Below, piece after piece: positions 1-11,577 of a stretch of 64,000 bases of DNA (position 1 is its first letter; every line of letters starts with the position of its first letter). The notes beneath the pieces were generated by a model. It did no database searches and was not told where the DNA came from. It saw nothing but the letters and a program-made list of their open reading frames with translations. Location: positions 74,461,257-74,525,256 of the forward strand of contig NC_077238.1 in assembly GCF_947179165.1 (NCBI RefSeq), written 5' to 3'. The DNA comes from Solanum dulcamara (Eukaryota > Streptophyta > Magnoliopsida > Solanales > Solanaceae). The position numbers were made by a program, and so were the translations under genes.

Positions 1-508
1 TTTATATTTATATACTAGACAACTTTTGCCTCAACAAATTTGAACTTACCGCAGCAACTTCTATTATTATTGAATATTATTCAGCAAATTGATCAGTTGA
101 TATGCTAGTCTAAACAGTTATTGTGTTATGTTTAGCAATTATTGTGTCTAGCCTTAGAAGTTGTTGTGTCTAATCTTAGTAATTGTTGTGTATATTCTTA
201 GCCGTTCTTGTATCTATCTCAGCAGTTGCTGAAATAGTTACAACAGTTGTTGAAGATAGACACAATAACTAGTGCAATTCTCATACTTGTTGTATATTAT
301 TCATATGTCTACCTCAATATTATTTTTTACGCGTAGATTGTGCACCCGTGGATAGCTCCTTCAATCACTGAGATGGAGATAAAATTTATTTATGAATTTA
401 TTCTTTTGAAAGAAAAAAAGATAAATTATAAGATTGAAAAGCTTCAAAAATATTTGATCAGAGCAACGACTATAAAAGGAATTTGTATGTGGTTGGAAAA
501 AAATTGAT
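1..508. other. AT-rich intergenic DNA, no gene seen
   Basis: No coding region is supported here. Positions 100-270 contain many loosely repeated short words of the kind TTGTTGTGTCTA and CAGTTGTTG, which look like a decayed low-complexity repeat rather than a gene. The stretch leads directly into the degraded reading frame that starts near 509. Confidence 0.5.
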
Positions 509-1246
509 CCTTCGAGAGTTATTCAGAAAGTTGTTGTCAGTATAGAGGATGATGGTGCAACAAGACTGAAATATTATATTTATATTGGTACTGGTGGTGA
601 TGGTGTTGGTGTTGTTAGTGGTGATACTGCTACTGTTGATGATGTTGGTGGTGGTGGTGGTGAATTTTCTTTGGGTGGTTATGATATTGAAATGCAAATT
701 TCTCCGGTCAGTGAGGATGTTCGACGTAATCCAGAAACTCCCTACACCTTAGAAAAATATTCAACTGTTGGTGCTGGTACCTCAAATGTGCATTCATATT
801 CTTGTGAATGCGAAAAATACTCCGAACAAAGGAACCAGTTGATTTCCAAGGTGAAGACTCTAGAGAGAGCCATTTATAAGTGGTATCAATTGTCTTTGAG
901 AATCTCAGACCCTTACACTCTTGTTGGTATAAAAAGGAAGAGAAGACAGATTTCTAAGGCAATTACAATTGCCAAGAAAAAGACAATCAATAATTCGAAT
1001 ATTATGACTGATTTAACAAATGAAGCTCCAATCGATAAATATTTATCTGAATGCAGATGGAAAAAAAAAAAGCTACTCCAGCAATTGATCAAGAAAAAAC
1101 AGGCAACCAAGACAAGGTATACAATGCGTGAATTGGATTTTAAGGACTTTGAAATGATGACAAACGTGAATGAGTGGTGGGAAAAAAATGTAAATTTCTA
1201 CAATTTCTTTTTATATTTAAGTTGTAATTTTACTAAGTTCATTTAG
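509..1246 (+). pseudogene. Degraded ORF resembling Ulp1-associated transposon proteins of Solanaceae
   Basis: A plus-strand reading frame can be followed from about 509 to the stop at 1246. It begins with a Gly/Asp/Val-rich stretch encoded by a GGT/GAT microsatellite (586-662). A Cys pair (SCECEKY), a short charged helix (LISKVKTLERA) and a basic segment (SDPYTL, then KRKRRQISKA) follow. From memory, this order (Gly-rich linker, Cys-rich patch, coiled segment, basic RRK stretch) matches the region upstream of the C48 (Ulp1) peptidase domain in transposon-derived proteins abundant in Solanaceae. No peptidase domain follows, and the last 30 or so residues are low-complexity. The piece is therefore a 5' fragment at best. 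It could instead be a chance open frame; the family assignment is moderate to weak. Confidence 0.4.
586..662 (+). repeat. GGT/GAT trinucleotide microsatellite
   Basis: An imperfect run of GGT, GAT, GTT and ACT triplets ends in five GGT units. It is in frame with the degraded ORF that continues downstream and would encode Gly, Asp and Val. Confidence 0.8.
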
Positions 1247-1282
1247 TTATTGCAGTTGTTGCAATAGTTATAGTTATTGCAT

Positions 1283-1405
1283 CAGGTAAAATCGAGTGTT
1301 TATTTATTCAAGTTTTGAATTGTTAAAGTGTCTACTTGTGCACTGACAAAGTTAAAGGTCATAGTTGTCAGCTCAAATCAAGTTAAAGATCATGTTTATA
1401 TATTA
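1283..1405 (+). mobile_element. MITE end fragment, same family as the 1906-4965 element
   Basis: This segment is about 85 percent similar by eye to 4845-4965. Shared words are GTTAAAGTGTCTA, GTGCACTGACAAAGTTAAAGG and CAAGTTAA, ending in TATATATTAT. It is the right terminal inverted repeat of the MITE family described at 1906-4965, without its left half. Confidence 0.65.
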
Positions 1406-1949
1406 TGCATATACAATATATACACATACAAAACCACATACATACATATAATTAGACCCATAATGAATCTTTTTTGTATATACATCTCCATTTTTCAAAT
1501 TAAATCCCCACTTTATTCTAGCAACTATGAATCCTTTTTATGATTATTTTTTTTGGATAGTTTGTTGGTTGAAATTTGCACATTCTCGTAAATATGCAAT
1601 AGAATTTCTACAAAATTAAAATTTTACTACAACAATCTTGTGGGAAAATTTTAACCCATACAAAATAAAATATTAAATTTTTGTATTGCGGACGTTATGA
1701 ACCCCCACAAATTAAATTAATTATTTATCAAAAAATATTGCGGAGGCTAAAGATAAATCCTTACTAAATGAAATTCAATAAATATTTTTGAGGTTTCTGA
1801 AACCGTTGTAACAGTAAATTATGGGATTTTAAACCCCGTTCAAAAATGCAACTATAACCCCCCATGAATTGAGTGTTTTTTATTAGTGATTTTAATTAGG
1901 TATAATGCATAAATGTTTTCTTTAATTTGGCATCAACTAATATTTATGA

Positions 1950-4383
1950 TGTAATGATCCTGAAGGTCATTTTAGATATTTTTTGCAAAATGACCAATTT
2001 ACCTCTTCCCGTAGTTGCCTCGAGTCTGTTTGATCAGTATTCGAAGTTTGTCGAAAAGTCAAGGTTTTTGGCAAAGTTTGAAATTTGAGGGCTTAAGTTG
2101 TTTAAAAGTGGTATCTGGTGCCATTTGGAGTTTCTGGTCTCGAAATGGAATTTTGTTGATTCCATCAGCTCTGAAATGTGGAATTTGGTCTAGAAAAGTT
2201 GAAAGAATCAAATTTGGAGTTATATCGGGAATTTGAGGTTCTAATTTGGAAATTCTTGAAATTTGGATCATAGAATTGGCTTTGGTCAACATTCGGAGAT
2301 CCGTTGCTCTGAATTGAATTATGATGACTCTGTTAGATTTGGGGGGGAGGGGGGAGGGTGATATTTGGCCTAAAAATGGTCTTAGTTGAATTTTTAGAGG
2401 TCTCAAGTTTGATTTGGTGTTTTGAGGCCTAAACTTAGTTTCGTTGCAACTTATCGGATTTTGAGATGAGACCTCGAATTCAAATTTTGATAATTTTATT
2501 GAGTCCAGAACATCAAAATTAGTATGGTTGCATGTAAGGTTTGTGTGCACGGAATTCTGAATGAATCCTGAGGGTCAATCCGGATACTTTGAGACTTGAG
2601 TATTATTGTTGATATCTAGTGTCAGATTTTTCCCTCATCGCGTTTGCGAGACTTAGTGTTGCATTCGCGAGGGCTGATCTCAGTAGGTTTCTGCGTTCGC
2701 AGAGCCTTGACCATGATCGCGAAGGGTTGGATGGCCTGAACCTGGCGTTCGTGAGGTCAAGGCATTGCTCGCGGAAGAGACAGAAGATGGTGATCGCGGG
2801 CTAAGTGAGCCGCGATCGCGAAGGGATAAAAATTCCTAAAATCAGTCACTTCCAAAAAGGTCTGGAATAGTCCATTTTCACCATTTTCGAGTTTGTGAAA
2901 CTTGGGTACGCGATTTTCAAAGGAAATTTCGAGGCAAACCTATTAGGTAAGTGATTTTAACCCATAGTTTTCATAAACCATTGATTAATTGTGGATTTAA
3001 ACTTGAAAATTGGTGACTTTAAATTGGTGAAATTGGTTTTTTCAAGACCTTTAAAATTTTATTTAAAGGGTGATTATGATCTGATTTGAGCTCCAATTTC
3101 AAAACGTTTTTTACTAATAGATTTCTAATACTATGAGGAACGTTTTCATCCTAAAATTTTTAGATTTGGACTCCATTTCCATAATCAAATTTTTGAGCCA
3201 TTTTGATTATTTTGCCCAAATTTCATGATTTTGGTGTCGTTAATTTTGAAATTTGATTGTGAATCATTATTTGATTACGATTCAGAGGGTCGACAAAAGG
3301 GAAAGGCTCAAGTTTTGGAGTAGTCGAGAGTGATGTTAAGGCAAGTGAAACTCTAAACCTTCGTAGGCTTTGTAGAACCTTGTATTCTTGCTACGTGCTA
3401 TGTGAATTTGAGTTTGAGTTTATTATGAATCATGAATACACCTAAGGTTGAGTATCAGAGATATGAAAAAGGAAACTTGATCTAATGAATTGATATATTT
3501 GATTTAATTGACGTTGTTGACCCGTTGTGGAGATTACACTGTGATATTTTGTATATGGATTGCATGTGGTATTGGACTTCATTTCATTCCCATCGATTGC
3601 ATGAGCATTCTTCGTATGCATTTGGGTTGATTCTTTCATTAAAGTCCAAAGTGATGATTATGCCAATGTGAAATGGTTCTGCCTAAGTCATGATGAAAGA
3701 GAAAAAACAAAGAGGATTCGAGAGACGTGCCACACGCCGTGGTTGTTTTTTATAATATTCAAGGGACGTGCATGCACCGTGATTGATACTAAATTATAAT
3801 TGAGGGTCGTTCCACACGCCATGATAGATACATGGACATACATACATCATCTCATTAGGCACTCATTGCATTGCATCTTTTTGATTATCTGAGTATTTGT
3901 CGTTACTACGTGTTCTGCTTGCTGATTGGGTTGTGGAGGTTCGGATGGTGTGTCAGGTGTACTTGTTTCTATTTAGTCATACCTGTGTTTAGTATCTTGG
4001 TTGCTGAGTATCGTGTTGTTTGGTACTCACCCCTTGTTATCTACACTTATGTAGGTTTCGAGCTCGGATAGTGAAACAGCCTCGGTTTTCTTCATCCGCG
4101 GCTATTAAGGATACTTGAGAGGTAGCTGTCGGCGCCAACAATCTCTCTTGTTTCTTTTTATATGCTTTGTTCTTTTTGAGAGACAAACGCATTGAGACTT
4201 GTATTTATCTTTCATTTCTATTGTATTAGAGGTTTGTACATGTGACAATCAGTCCTTTCGGATATTGTAGATGACTAAGACTTTCACTTTTACATACTTA
4301 TCTCTATTTAGACTGTTTCTGCTTTATTTCTGCATTTGTTTGGGTTTGGGCTGACTTGTCTCGGTGGATTGAGACGAGTGTCA
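1950..4383 (+). mobile_element. Solo LTR, probably Ty3/gypsy type
   Basis: The segment starts TGTAATGATCCTGAAGG and ends GACGAGTGTCA, that is TG...CA, and it interrupts a MITE whose sequence resumes on the far side. It has no open frame of note, and no second copy or internal coding sequence is present, as expected of a solo LTR left by recombination. The start resembles LTRs of Solanaceae gypsy elements that begin TGTAATGACCC (recalled family knowledge). I could not find a clean 5-bp target duplication, so the exact ends are approximate. The length of about 2.4 kb is large but within the gypsy range. Confidence 0.6.
2638..2830 (+). repeat. CpG-rich degenerate repeat inside the LTR
   Basis: Variants of the word TTCGCGAAGG recur about eight times in this block (GCGTTTGCGAG, GCATTCGCGAG, GATCGCGAAGG, GCGTTCGTGAGG, CCGCGATCGCGAAGG). 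The surrounding DNA is almost free of CpG, so the block stands out. It is probably part of the U3 region or an internal repeat of the LTR. Confidence 0.6.
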
Positions 4384-4512
4384 ACTTTGAGTGTGCACAA
4401 ATAGACACTTTAACTTATATAAAATTAAACAAGTAGACACATGTATCTTACGTGGCATAATACATGCAGGATTTCATGTAGGCTCACTAATCCATGTAGG
4501 AGCATTTGTATA

Positions 4513-4818
4513 GATATAATATATAAATATGTTATTTAACTTGGTTTCAACTAACATTTATGCCCTCCAACTTTGAGTGTGCATAAGTATCCACTTAAGC
4601 TTGTATAAAATTGAACAAGTAGATACACATATCCTACATGGCATAATACACGTAGGACACCACATAGTACACAAAATTATCATGTAGGACGTCACATTAA
4701 ACAAATGTGTCTATTTGTTCAGTTTATACAAGTTTAAGTGTCTACTTGTGCATATCCAAAGATAGAGGGTATAGATGTCAATTGAGGCCAAGTTAAATGG
4801 CACGTTTATGTATTATAT
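4513..4818. mobile_element. MITE with about 60-bp inverted ends and a 10-bp target duplication
   Basis: The left end (GATATAATATATAAATATG...) and right end (...CACGTTTATGTATTATAT) are inverted copies over about 60 bp. The element is flanked by a perfect 10-bp direct repeat, CATTTGTATA, at 4503-4512 and 4819-4828. A 9 to 11-bp duplication is typical of Mutator-like elements. It is 306 bp long and has no coding capacity. Confidence 0.75.
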
Positions 4819-4965
4819 CATTTGTATATCATGCATATGACCTGCAATAATTGAGTGTTTATTTGTTCATGCTTTGAATAGTTAAAGTGTCTAATTGTGC
4901 ACTGACAAAGTTAAAGGTCATAGTTGCCAGCTGAAGTCAAGTTAAGGGTCATGTCTATATATTAT

Positions 4966-5869
4966 CCCTATTATTTATTTAAGAGTTGATTTCCCTTTGT
5001 AATTAAAGTTGCTTCAAATGGAATGGAACTAACAGAGTCTCATCCAATGCTCGGATCTCAAAATGTTGATTAAAGTCAATTATTTCGCTATAACTCAACT
5101 CAAAAGGCTCAAAACCATTAAAATCTCACCCCCGATCTCATCGGGGATCACGCTAACCATTCCCACAACACATAATAAACATAAAAACGCTAAGGAAAAG
5201 GGTAAAATTATCATTTCACACATAAAAATAATTTCTCATGAAATGTGGTATTGCAGCCTCTTCTGCGTTTTTACTTGAATTTGTTGATATCATCGTCTTC
5301 GTACCTCGAATTTGATGATCTGAATATGCTTTGTACTTGAATTCTAGTAGCCAAGTGTCTGCTCTAGCATTAGTCATTGTAGTTCACCTACAAGAATATG
5401 CACAGTAACGTCTACAGTAAAGATATAGCTGATACAATATCCGATCCATTCTACTAGTAAACAACACAAGTGTCGTCTATCATTACTAAAATTTACTTCA
5501 AAAGTTACTTTCATTGTTGATTTAGATATAAGAAATATATTCTTCTATGGCAATATTTTATCTAAGCCAAGTTGGAAGAAGTAAAGGAAAATACTTCTAC
5601 AAAGAAGATTATACTCGCAGCAAATGCCGGAGATGTTGCAAGATCACCAGTGACTAAGATCGCTACCTATTGTATAAAACATCAATATTCAATTGAACAT
5701 GGCAAATTACGCTGCTTTATGATGATAGTGGAGCAAAGTTCCGACGAAGATACCAAGTCCCTTACAGGGATATATGTAACACTTTAGGCAATCTCGCATC
5801 GATAAAATATATGAGAAATGAAAGGAAGCAAATTTATCCATGTTGACGCGTTTTAAAGTCTTACAGATC
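4966..5869. other. Intergenic DNA, no supported gene
   Basis: Open frames at 5063-5278 and 5572-5787 (71 codons each) have no recognisable domains or splice context. I treat them as chance frames. Nothing else is seen. Confidence 0.4.
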
Positions 5870-6413
5870 TAGACCTAGGTTCGTGGAACATAGGGTTACT
5901 GACGGAAAAGTCTATATAGCTAGTGAAGAGTCTTAAGAGGAGGAAGATTAATATAGCTTGTGTCCAGTAGATCAGATGGGTAGGTACCAAGGCACAGAAT
6001 GTAGACGAGTTTAAGTTGTGGCACTTCGGAGGCTCAAAGGATAGAAATGGAGTAGGTATTCTAGTAGACGGGGACCTTATTGAGCGTGTGGTGGAGGTTA
6101 GGAGGATCAGTGATAGGTTGATGTTGATTAAGCTAGTTGTGGTGGGCTTTTTGTGAATGTTATTAGTGCTTATGCGCCTCAAGTGGGCTTGGATGAGGAA
6201 GTCAAAAAGCTTTTTTGGGAGGATTTGGATGAGGTAGTGAGAGGTATGCCGAACACCTAAAAGATTTTCATTGGTGGAGATTTTAATGGTCATATCATGC
6301 AACTTCTAGTGGTTTTGACGACGTTCATGGAAGCTTTAGTTTTGGGGAGAGATACGGAGATCGGGTGTCACTTCTAGATTTTGCTAAAGAAGGGTGGAAA
6401 ATAGCCTTGGGGT
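5870..6413 (+). pseudogene. RTE-type LINE endonuclease fragment
   Basis: The plus-strand translation, with frame breaks, gives the N-terminal part of an apurinic-type endonuclease: LGSWNIG at the start, RRKINIACVQ, RWVGTKAQNVDEFKLW, RNGVGILVDGDL, INVISAYAPQVGL and the catalytic GGDFNGHI motif near 6275-6303, ending FGERYGDRVSLLDFAK. In-frame stops (for example, where the conserved Glu after CVQ should be) show it is dead. This is the 5' domain of the LINE family whose 3' ends occur at 11781-12410 and 56008-56712 on the other strand. No reverse transcriptase follows. Confidence 0.8.
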
Positions 6414-8337
6414 GAGGGTTAGCATCATGGGTTTGGTCTAGGAAGGGAATTATATTATAATTCATATGAATTAGGCCATTGCATTGATCCTTTGTATATA
6501 TGTGACTTGTTTTAGACGAAGAACAAGCGGAACGAATCTGTAAAGGGAAAGATCTTGCACTTTAGAGTTGTTGAAGCTCGAATTCAAGGTAGGTGATGGT
6601 TGTTTTCCCATATGTATTCCATTTACTTGTTAAATTGCTTCATGGTATGTATGTGTGTACATGAATAGGAAACTACATCATCGAATATGTGAAATGATCA
6701 ATTATTGACTTATTTTGTGATGAATCTATACTTGGTGACATAATGGTGAATACTGAATGTATTTGTGGCTGCTTTGTATGATGGTATTGGTAATTGCTAA
6801 CTCGTGTTTTTCGAAAAGGAAAAATCACTTGGTTACCTTTCGTAGCACGGTAGCTAAGACTCAGATAGATTTCTTACTCCTTCAGAAGGGTAATAGAGGT
6901 CTTTGTAATAATTGTAAGGTTATTCCGAGTGAAAATATTACTACCCAACATATGCTTTTGGTGATGCACATATTGTTACTAAATGGTCAAAATTGTCCTT
7001 TCTCGAATAAATATATATTTTTTTTTAAACACATCTTGTTCCTAATAAGAAAATATTATTGAAAAAGAATGTGTTTAAAAAGTAAATAAATATTATATTT
7101 ATTTGGAAAAAAAAAAGCATTTTTGAACCAAACTATAAATTGAAGGCATTTTTATTCATTTCATATCATTTAAGGGCATTTTTGACATTTTTCCGTTTTC
7201 AAAACGAAGCATTTTTGTTCTCATGTTAACACCTATTTGTTAAAACTTACACCAAACAATCACCTGAGGAAAATGTTGTGCAAACTCTCTATGGTATTGT
7301 GGCATTAATTAACTCAAATCATGATAAAATATATATCATCAGCTTCTCTTTTGTAAATTGATGAGTATAGTATGACAGTTTGATATCTAACTCTGACGTT
7401 GGTTTTGATGGTTTTTGAGATTTTAAAAATATATGTAATAATGTAATTCATTTTTGACCCTTGATTTAAGATTAAAGGGTATGTGAAGAGGGTATTATTT
7501 TCCAAATCTAAATGTTAAGATTTTTCTTTGAGCCAAAAAGAGAAAACATACAAAAATAGGAAAAGTTGAAGAATACTCCTTATGATTTCATTGGTTCTGC
7601 CACACCAATCATACCTTTCCCATTGAACAAATTCCATTTATGATTTATTTAATTGGAAAATAGTTTTGGTGGAGGTCCAACCAAAGAAATCAAATTATTT
7701 AGAATATTTTTTTGATTGCTTAATGATTCATGACATGTCAACGTTGGATAAACCCCCTAATTTCCTAATAATTTGACAAAAGTACTAATTAACAAATAAT
7801 GCAGGATTGACACCATGTGAGTATGGATGGATTCAGGTAAACTCAATAATTTTGTATATATATATAAATTTATTAAATATCTGATTATGTATCTTCAAAG
7901 AGAATTAAGATTTGTTTATTTTGACACTAATGTACTTTTTTACTTATTTATAAGTGTCCAACCTCTAGGTGTTAAGTACTAGAACATAATCTGATACCGC
8001 CCCATTTGGTTTCATGTTGATAGTGCGCCTCACAAATTGATGTTGTCATACATTATATAAGTAATTTATTAAAGCCAATTAAGTTGTTTAACACATGATT
8101 TTTTTAAAATTCAAATTCAAATTTTAATAGGTAAGAGATAAATATTACTAGTAGTTCTAATTAATGAGGAGTAAATATAGCTTACTTTCCGATAGTAAAA
8201 AAAACAAATACAATCGTTTTTCGTATATCTTATTTAGGTTCTCAGATAAAAGTTGAAGCGGTTCAGACATAATAATTACAAAATATTAATGTTCCCTTCA
8301 TAAACGTTCTTAAAATTTGATGTCATCATTGTATGTT
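6414..8337. other. Intergenic DNA, no supported gene
   Basis: The open frame at 6757-7062 has no recognisable domain and ends in low-complexity sequence. Around 7130-7210 there is a faint copy of the words GCATTTTTGAACC and GGGCATTTTTGA that also occur in the Mutator-like ends at 49.5-51 kb. No other structure is supported. Confidence 0.4.
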
Positions 8338-8582
8338 ACCTCCGTCCTCCGGTATCAACCTTACGGTACCTTCGTTCATTTTTATTTTTTCAGTATTGAC
8401 TTGGCACATTCCTTAAGAGAGAATAAATAGAATGACAATGCGATCATTATTTAAATATAGTAAATTTAATATTTTGAATAATGCATTGGGAGAAGGAATA
8501 TAATTAATAATAAACATAAATTAGAAATAAATTATGTCTTGATTTTCTAAATTGAATAAGTAAAACTGGATGGAAGGAGTAT
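8338..8582. mobile_element. Degenerate Stowaway-like MITE
   Basis: The left end is TACCTCCGTCCTCCGGTAT and the right end ACTGGATGGAAGGAGTATAA, decayed versions of the Stowaway end CTCCCTCCGT. The interior shares ATTGACTTGGCACATT with a second fragment at 9060-9160. The boundaries are approximate. Confidence 0.45.
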
Positions 8583-8879
8583 AATTTTATATGTTAGAAG
8601 GCCTCTATGATTGCTATTCATATTTTTTCTTTGTCAAGAGATCCTAATTGTCAAGCAAAGTTATCTCAACTCTAATAAATACTTGTATAAAATGAATTGA
8701 AAAAAATGGAAATACAAAAAGAAATGGTTCAAGGGGTAAAGAGACAGTCTTTTGAACAACCAAGTTGACATAAGCTTCTAGCTCGCGCCCACTTAGAGCA
8801 GATGGAGATTCTCGGACGAGAAAAAGAGGCACTCGACATTTATTAAACAAGATCAAGAACAAAGACATACCATGCCCTC

Positions 8880-8980
8880 AGAGAGAGTAGTGATGATTGC
8901 CATGAATGCTGCCCTAGAGGACGCGTACAAGAAGGTCTTTGCCGATTCCTATCAACATGGTACATCTCTTAATAGAGGGG
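8880..8980 (+). pseudogene. Possible short coding fragment, origin unknown
   Basis: A short stretch of more coding-like composition reads MPSERVVMIAMNAALEDAYK and continues KVFADSYQHG, with a charged segment just upstream. There is no start context, no continuation and no recognised family; it may be a remnant of a retrotransposon or host gene. Weakly supported. Confidence 0.2.
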
Positions 8981-9039
8981 CGTGAAAAGTGGACACTTTG
9001 ACCGTAGGGATCAATTGATAAACATTTTTCTTGAGGAAG

Positions 9040-9740
9040 AGAATTCAAAATGAACGCTTTTTTCATTCTATCAGTTTTTATTTATCCAGTATTGATTTGA
9101 CACATTTCTTAAAGTGTAATACATAAAATGACATTACTACTATGTCACTCTTTATTTATAAAATTATTTTCATGTTTTTGAAAAATAATTATAGTTAATA
9201 CTTCCTCTAGTTTAATATAAATAATTGTTGACACATTTTTTTATGTTCCAAAATGAATAGATTTTTTAAAGTTCAAGAATGTATTAATTATTTTTTTCCA
9301 GAGTTACTCTTCATTTTAATGAGATTTTTGGGTCCCAAATAATGACTATCTCTACTTTTAAAAAGAGTTTGAGAAGAATCAAAAAGATAATATTGAAAAA
9401 TTACTCTTTGATTAATGTTTTCAAGGGGTGTGCCACATATCCCAATAATTCATTTATGTTGGAGTAGATTTGTATAGGCTAAATAATTTGTTAAAACTGA
9501 CATGATTTGTAAGCTAGACATTATAGTTAATTAGTGACTAGATAGACATCTAAACTTCGTCGAAATGTGTTAATTAGACTATCAAGCTAAGAAAATCAAT
9601 GGGTGTGATAATTATTTGTTTGATAATGTGTCAAAGAACGAATATAATAGAGATACGTGTCATAAAAAAGAATAACTCTTTTCAATCTGACTCAGAAATG
9701 TATTAATTAAAGAATGTGTCATATTTCAATAATTTGTTTA
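9040..9740. mobile_element. Stack of degenerate Stowaway-like fragments
   Basis: The segment 9060-9160 repeats the interior words of the MITE at 8338-8582 (TTTTATTTATCCAGTATTGA). A second decayed end follows at about 9197 (CTTCCTCTAGTTTAATATAA). The segments overlap and are too worn for exact limits. Confidence 0.35.
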
Positions 9741-9948
9741 TACTGGACTCCGAAGCTAAGTTCACACAAAATTCTTTTGTTTTGCTTTAGTTGGTAGATG
9801 AAGACTTGAAATTAAAGAGCATTTGGCTAATTTTGGTAGTTATATGTCCCTAGATTTTTTAACTAACTAGGAGAGCAATGCAAATTTCAAGCTGAATGGT
9901 ATTTGTTTGATTGAAATGTAAAAGAGGAAATTACAAAATCCTCCGAGT

Positions 9949-10404
9949 TAGAGGCGGATTCAGGATTTTGAATCTCTGGGTGTCATGCTGCTTTGAATAG
10001 TAATTTATGGCAAAAACTCCAGCGTGGAGCAAAATAATACTTAATATTTATTAGCAAATTTGCATATAAATTTAGATTTGTTCTGTTGGTTTAGTTAAGA
10101 TTTTGCTTACAAGAAGTCTAGGGTTCTAATCATTCACAATTTTTTTACAATAAATTCGCTGTTGATGTTTGCATGATAAAAAAAAATTTAAGAAAATACA
10201 TCATGCAGGGCTCGAACTTACATTTCTATGGTGGTAAACCTAAGTTTTAACCACTGAAACAATAAGGTTCATTATCTTTATGAGTGTCACGTCTAATATT
10301 TATACTTTTTTATATATACACAAATGTACATATATATACATATTTTCAATCGAGATCAGGAGATAGCGTGCCACCCCCTCCTATAAGCCTAGATCCACCC
10401 CCTG
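9949..10404. mobile_element. hAT-type MITE, diverged copy
   Basis: The termini GAGGCGGATTCAGG and GATCCACCCCCTG belong to the family also found at 20823-21103 and 60273-60461. It is flanked by near-identical 8-bp repeats, CTCCGAGT (9941-9948) and CTTCGAGT (10405-10412), with one mismatch. This is consistent with an old hAT insertion. There is no coding sequence. Confidence 0.65.
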
Positions 10405-10853
10405 CTTCGAGTCCTCCTACGCATGAATTTTGAGATTCTTAAAGTTGGATCTATTTATTATACCAACAAAGTTTCAAAATAATACTTTAATTTGGCCTTT
10501 ATCTACTTCATTGTGTTGTCAAAAGAATATGAAGTTCACAGGATAAAAGGGAATGTATGATTATTTTTTTCTTTATAAAGTTAGGGCTTGATATGAGATT
10601 TTAATCTTCAATATTTTTACCTTTAACAATAGTGAAGACTGAAGATTAGATTTAAAAATATTCATATTTTACTGCTAGTCTTATATATATATATACATAT
10701 TTTAATCATATATAAATATTAGAGTTTTTCGTTAAAGAGGATTTGGATGAACTCACTCAATCAAAAGAGTTGATTCAGCAGCTTTAAAATAAACTCATGT
10801 GTCCGTAATGAAAAATAAAATAAACACTTGAGATATCACATAGAATTTATGTG

Positions 10854-11545
10854 CTTTAAATTAAAGATATTTTTATGTTAAGTTGAAGTGTATATTTTGG
10901 TCACTTACTAACTTAAAGTATCAAACTTATAAATTGTGTCAAGTTTAAGAGTTTATCTATTCAATCTAACAATAAAAATAAATTAAAAATTAAATAATAA
11001 ATTTTAATGTTGATTTTTTAAATTGGACAAGTTAAAATATATATTTATATTCAATACAACAACAACCCAGTTTGATCCCACAACGTGGGGTCTGGGGAGG
11101 GTAAATGTACGCAGACCTTATTCCTACCAAGATAGGATGACTGTTTTCGGGAGACCCTCGCCCCAATAAAGCATAAAAAGACGTTAGATAAGGCTAAAAA
11201 GTGAAGTGGTCAATAAGTTCAAAGCTATAAGATAAGGCACAGAACGGAGACGCTACAAATAAAATAGAATAATCAAAGTACGGGAAGTAAAAAAGTAATA
11301 AGATAATAGCAGGCATCAGAGAACAAAATAAATTTATAGTATGCTAAAGCGTCTACTAATACGATAGACTACCATGACTATGTACTAACCATCTACCCTA
11401 ATGTGGGTCCTCCACACCCTCCTATCTAAGGTCATGTCCTTGATCAGCTGCAGCTGCGCCATGTCCTGTCTAATCACCTCTCCCTAATATTTTTTCGGCC
11501 TAACCCTACCTCTTCTGAAACCATCCACGGCCAACCTCTCACACC
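10854..11545 (+). repeat. Left copy of a 692-bp direct duplication
   Basis: By eye, 10854-11545 is identical base for base to 11578-12269. It contains flanking AT-rich DNA plus the 3' end of an RTE-type LINE (11057-11545, minus strand). The two copies are separated by 32 bp, of which 28 (11550-11577) are the reverse complement of 12295-12322. The left copy lacks the 5' part of the LINE and its second target duplication, so it is the derived copy. Confidence 0.9.
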
Positions 11546-11577
11546 ATCCACTGAGATGGTTTGGGCATGTGAAGAGG

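Larger units (their letters stand above)
1906..4965. mobile_element. Outer MITE split by a solo LTR and by a second MITE
   Basis: The left terminal segment (1906-1949) begins with TATAATGCATAAATG. Its continuation is at 4384-4512 (ACTTTGAGTGTGCACAAATAG) and the right end at 4829-4965. The reverse complement of the right end matches the left end word by word: TATAGACATGACC, then AACTTTGTCAGTGCACAATTAGAC. The gaps are filled by a 2.4-kb solo LTR (1950-4383) and a smaller MITE of the same family (4513-4818). The terminal inverted repeats exceed 100 bp and are imperfect. No transposase is present. The Mutator-like assignment rests on the 10-bp duplication made by the inner copy. Confidence 0.6.

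Noticed and set aside
470..697. Minus-strand 75-codon frame rich in Thr and Asn
   Set aside because: It is the complement of the GGT/GAT microsatellite and has only low-complexity sequence.
2059..2550. 163-codon minus-strand frame
   Set aside because: It lies inside the solo LTR, has no recognised domain and shows no splice or start context.
1950..4383. A 5-bp target duplication for the solo LTR
   Set aside because: The flanks (TATGA on the left, ACTTT on the right) do not match, so I do not claim exact ends.
5853..6302. 149-codon minus-strand frame
   Set aside because: It is antisense to the LINE endonuclease fragment, which explains the sequence better.
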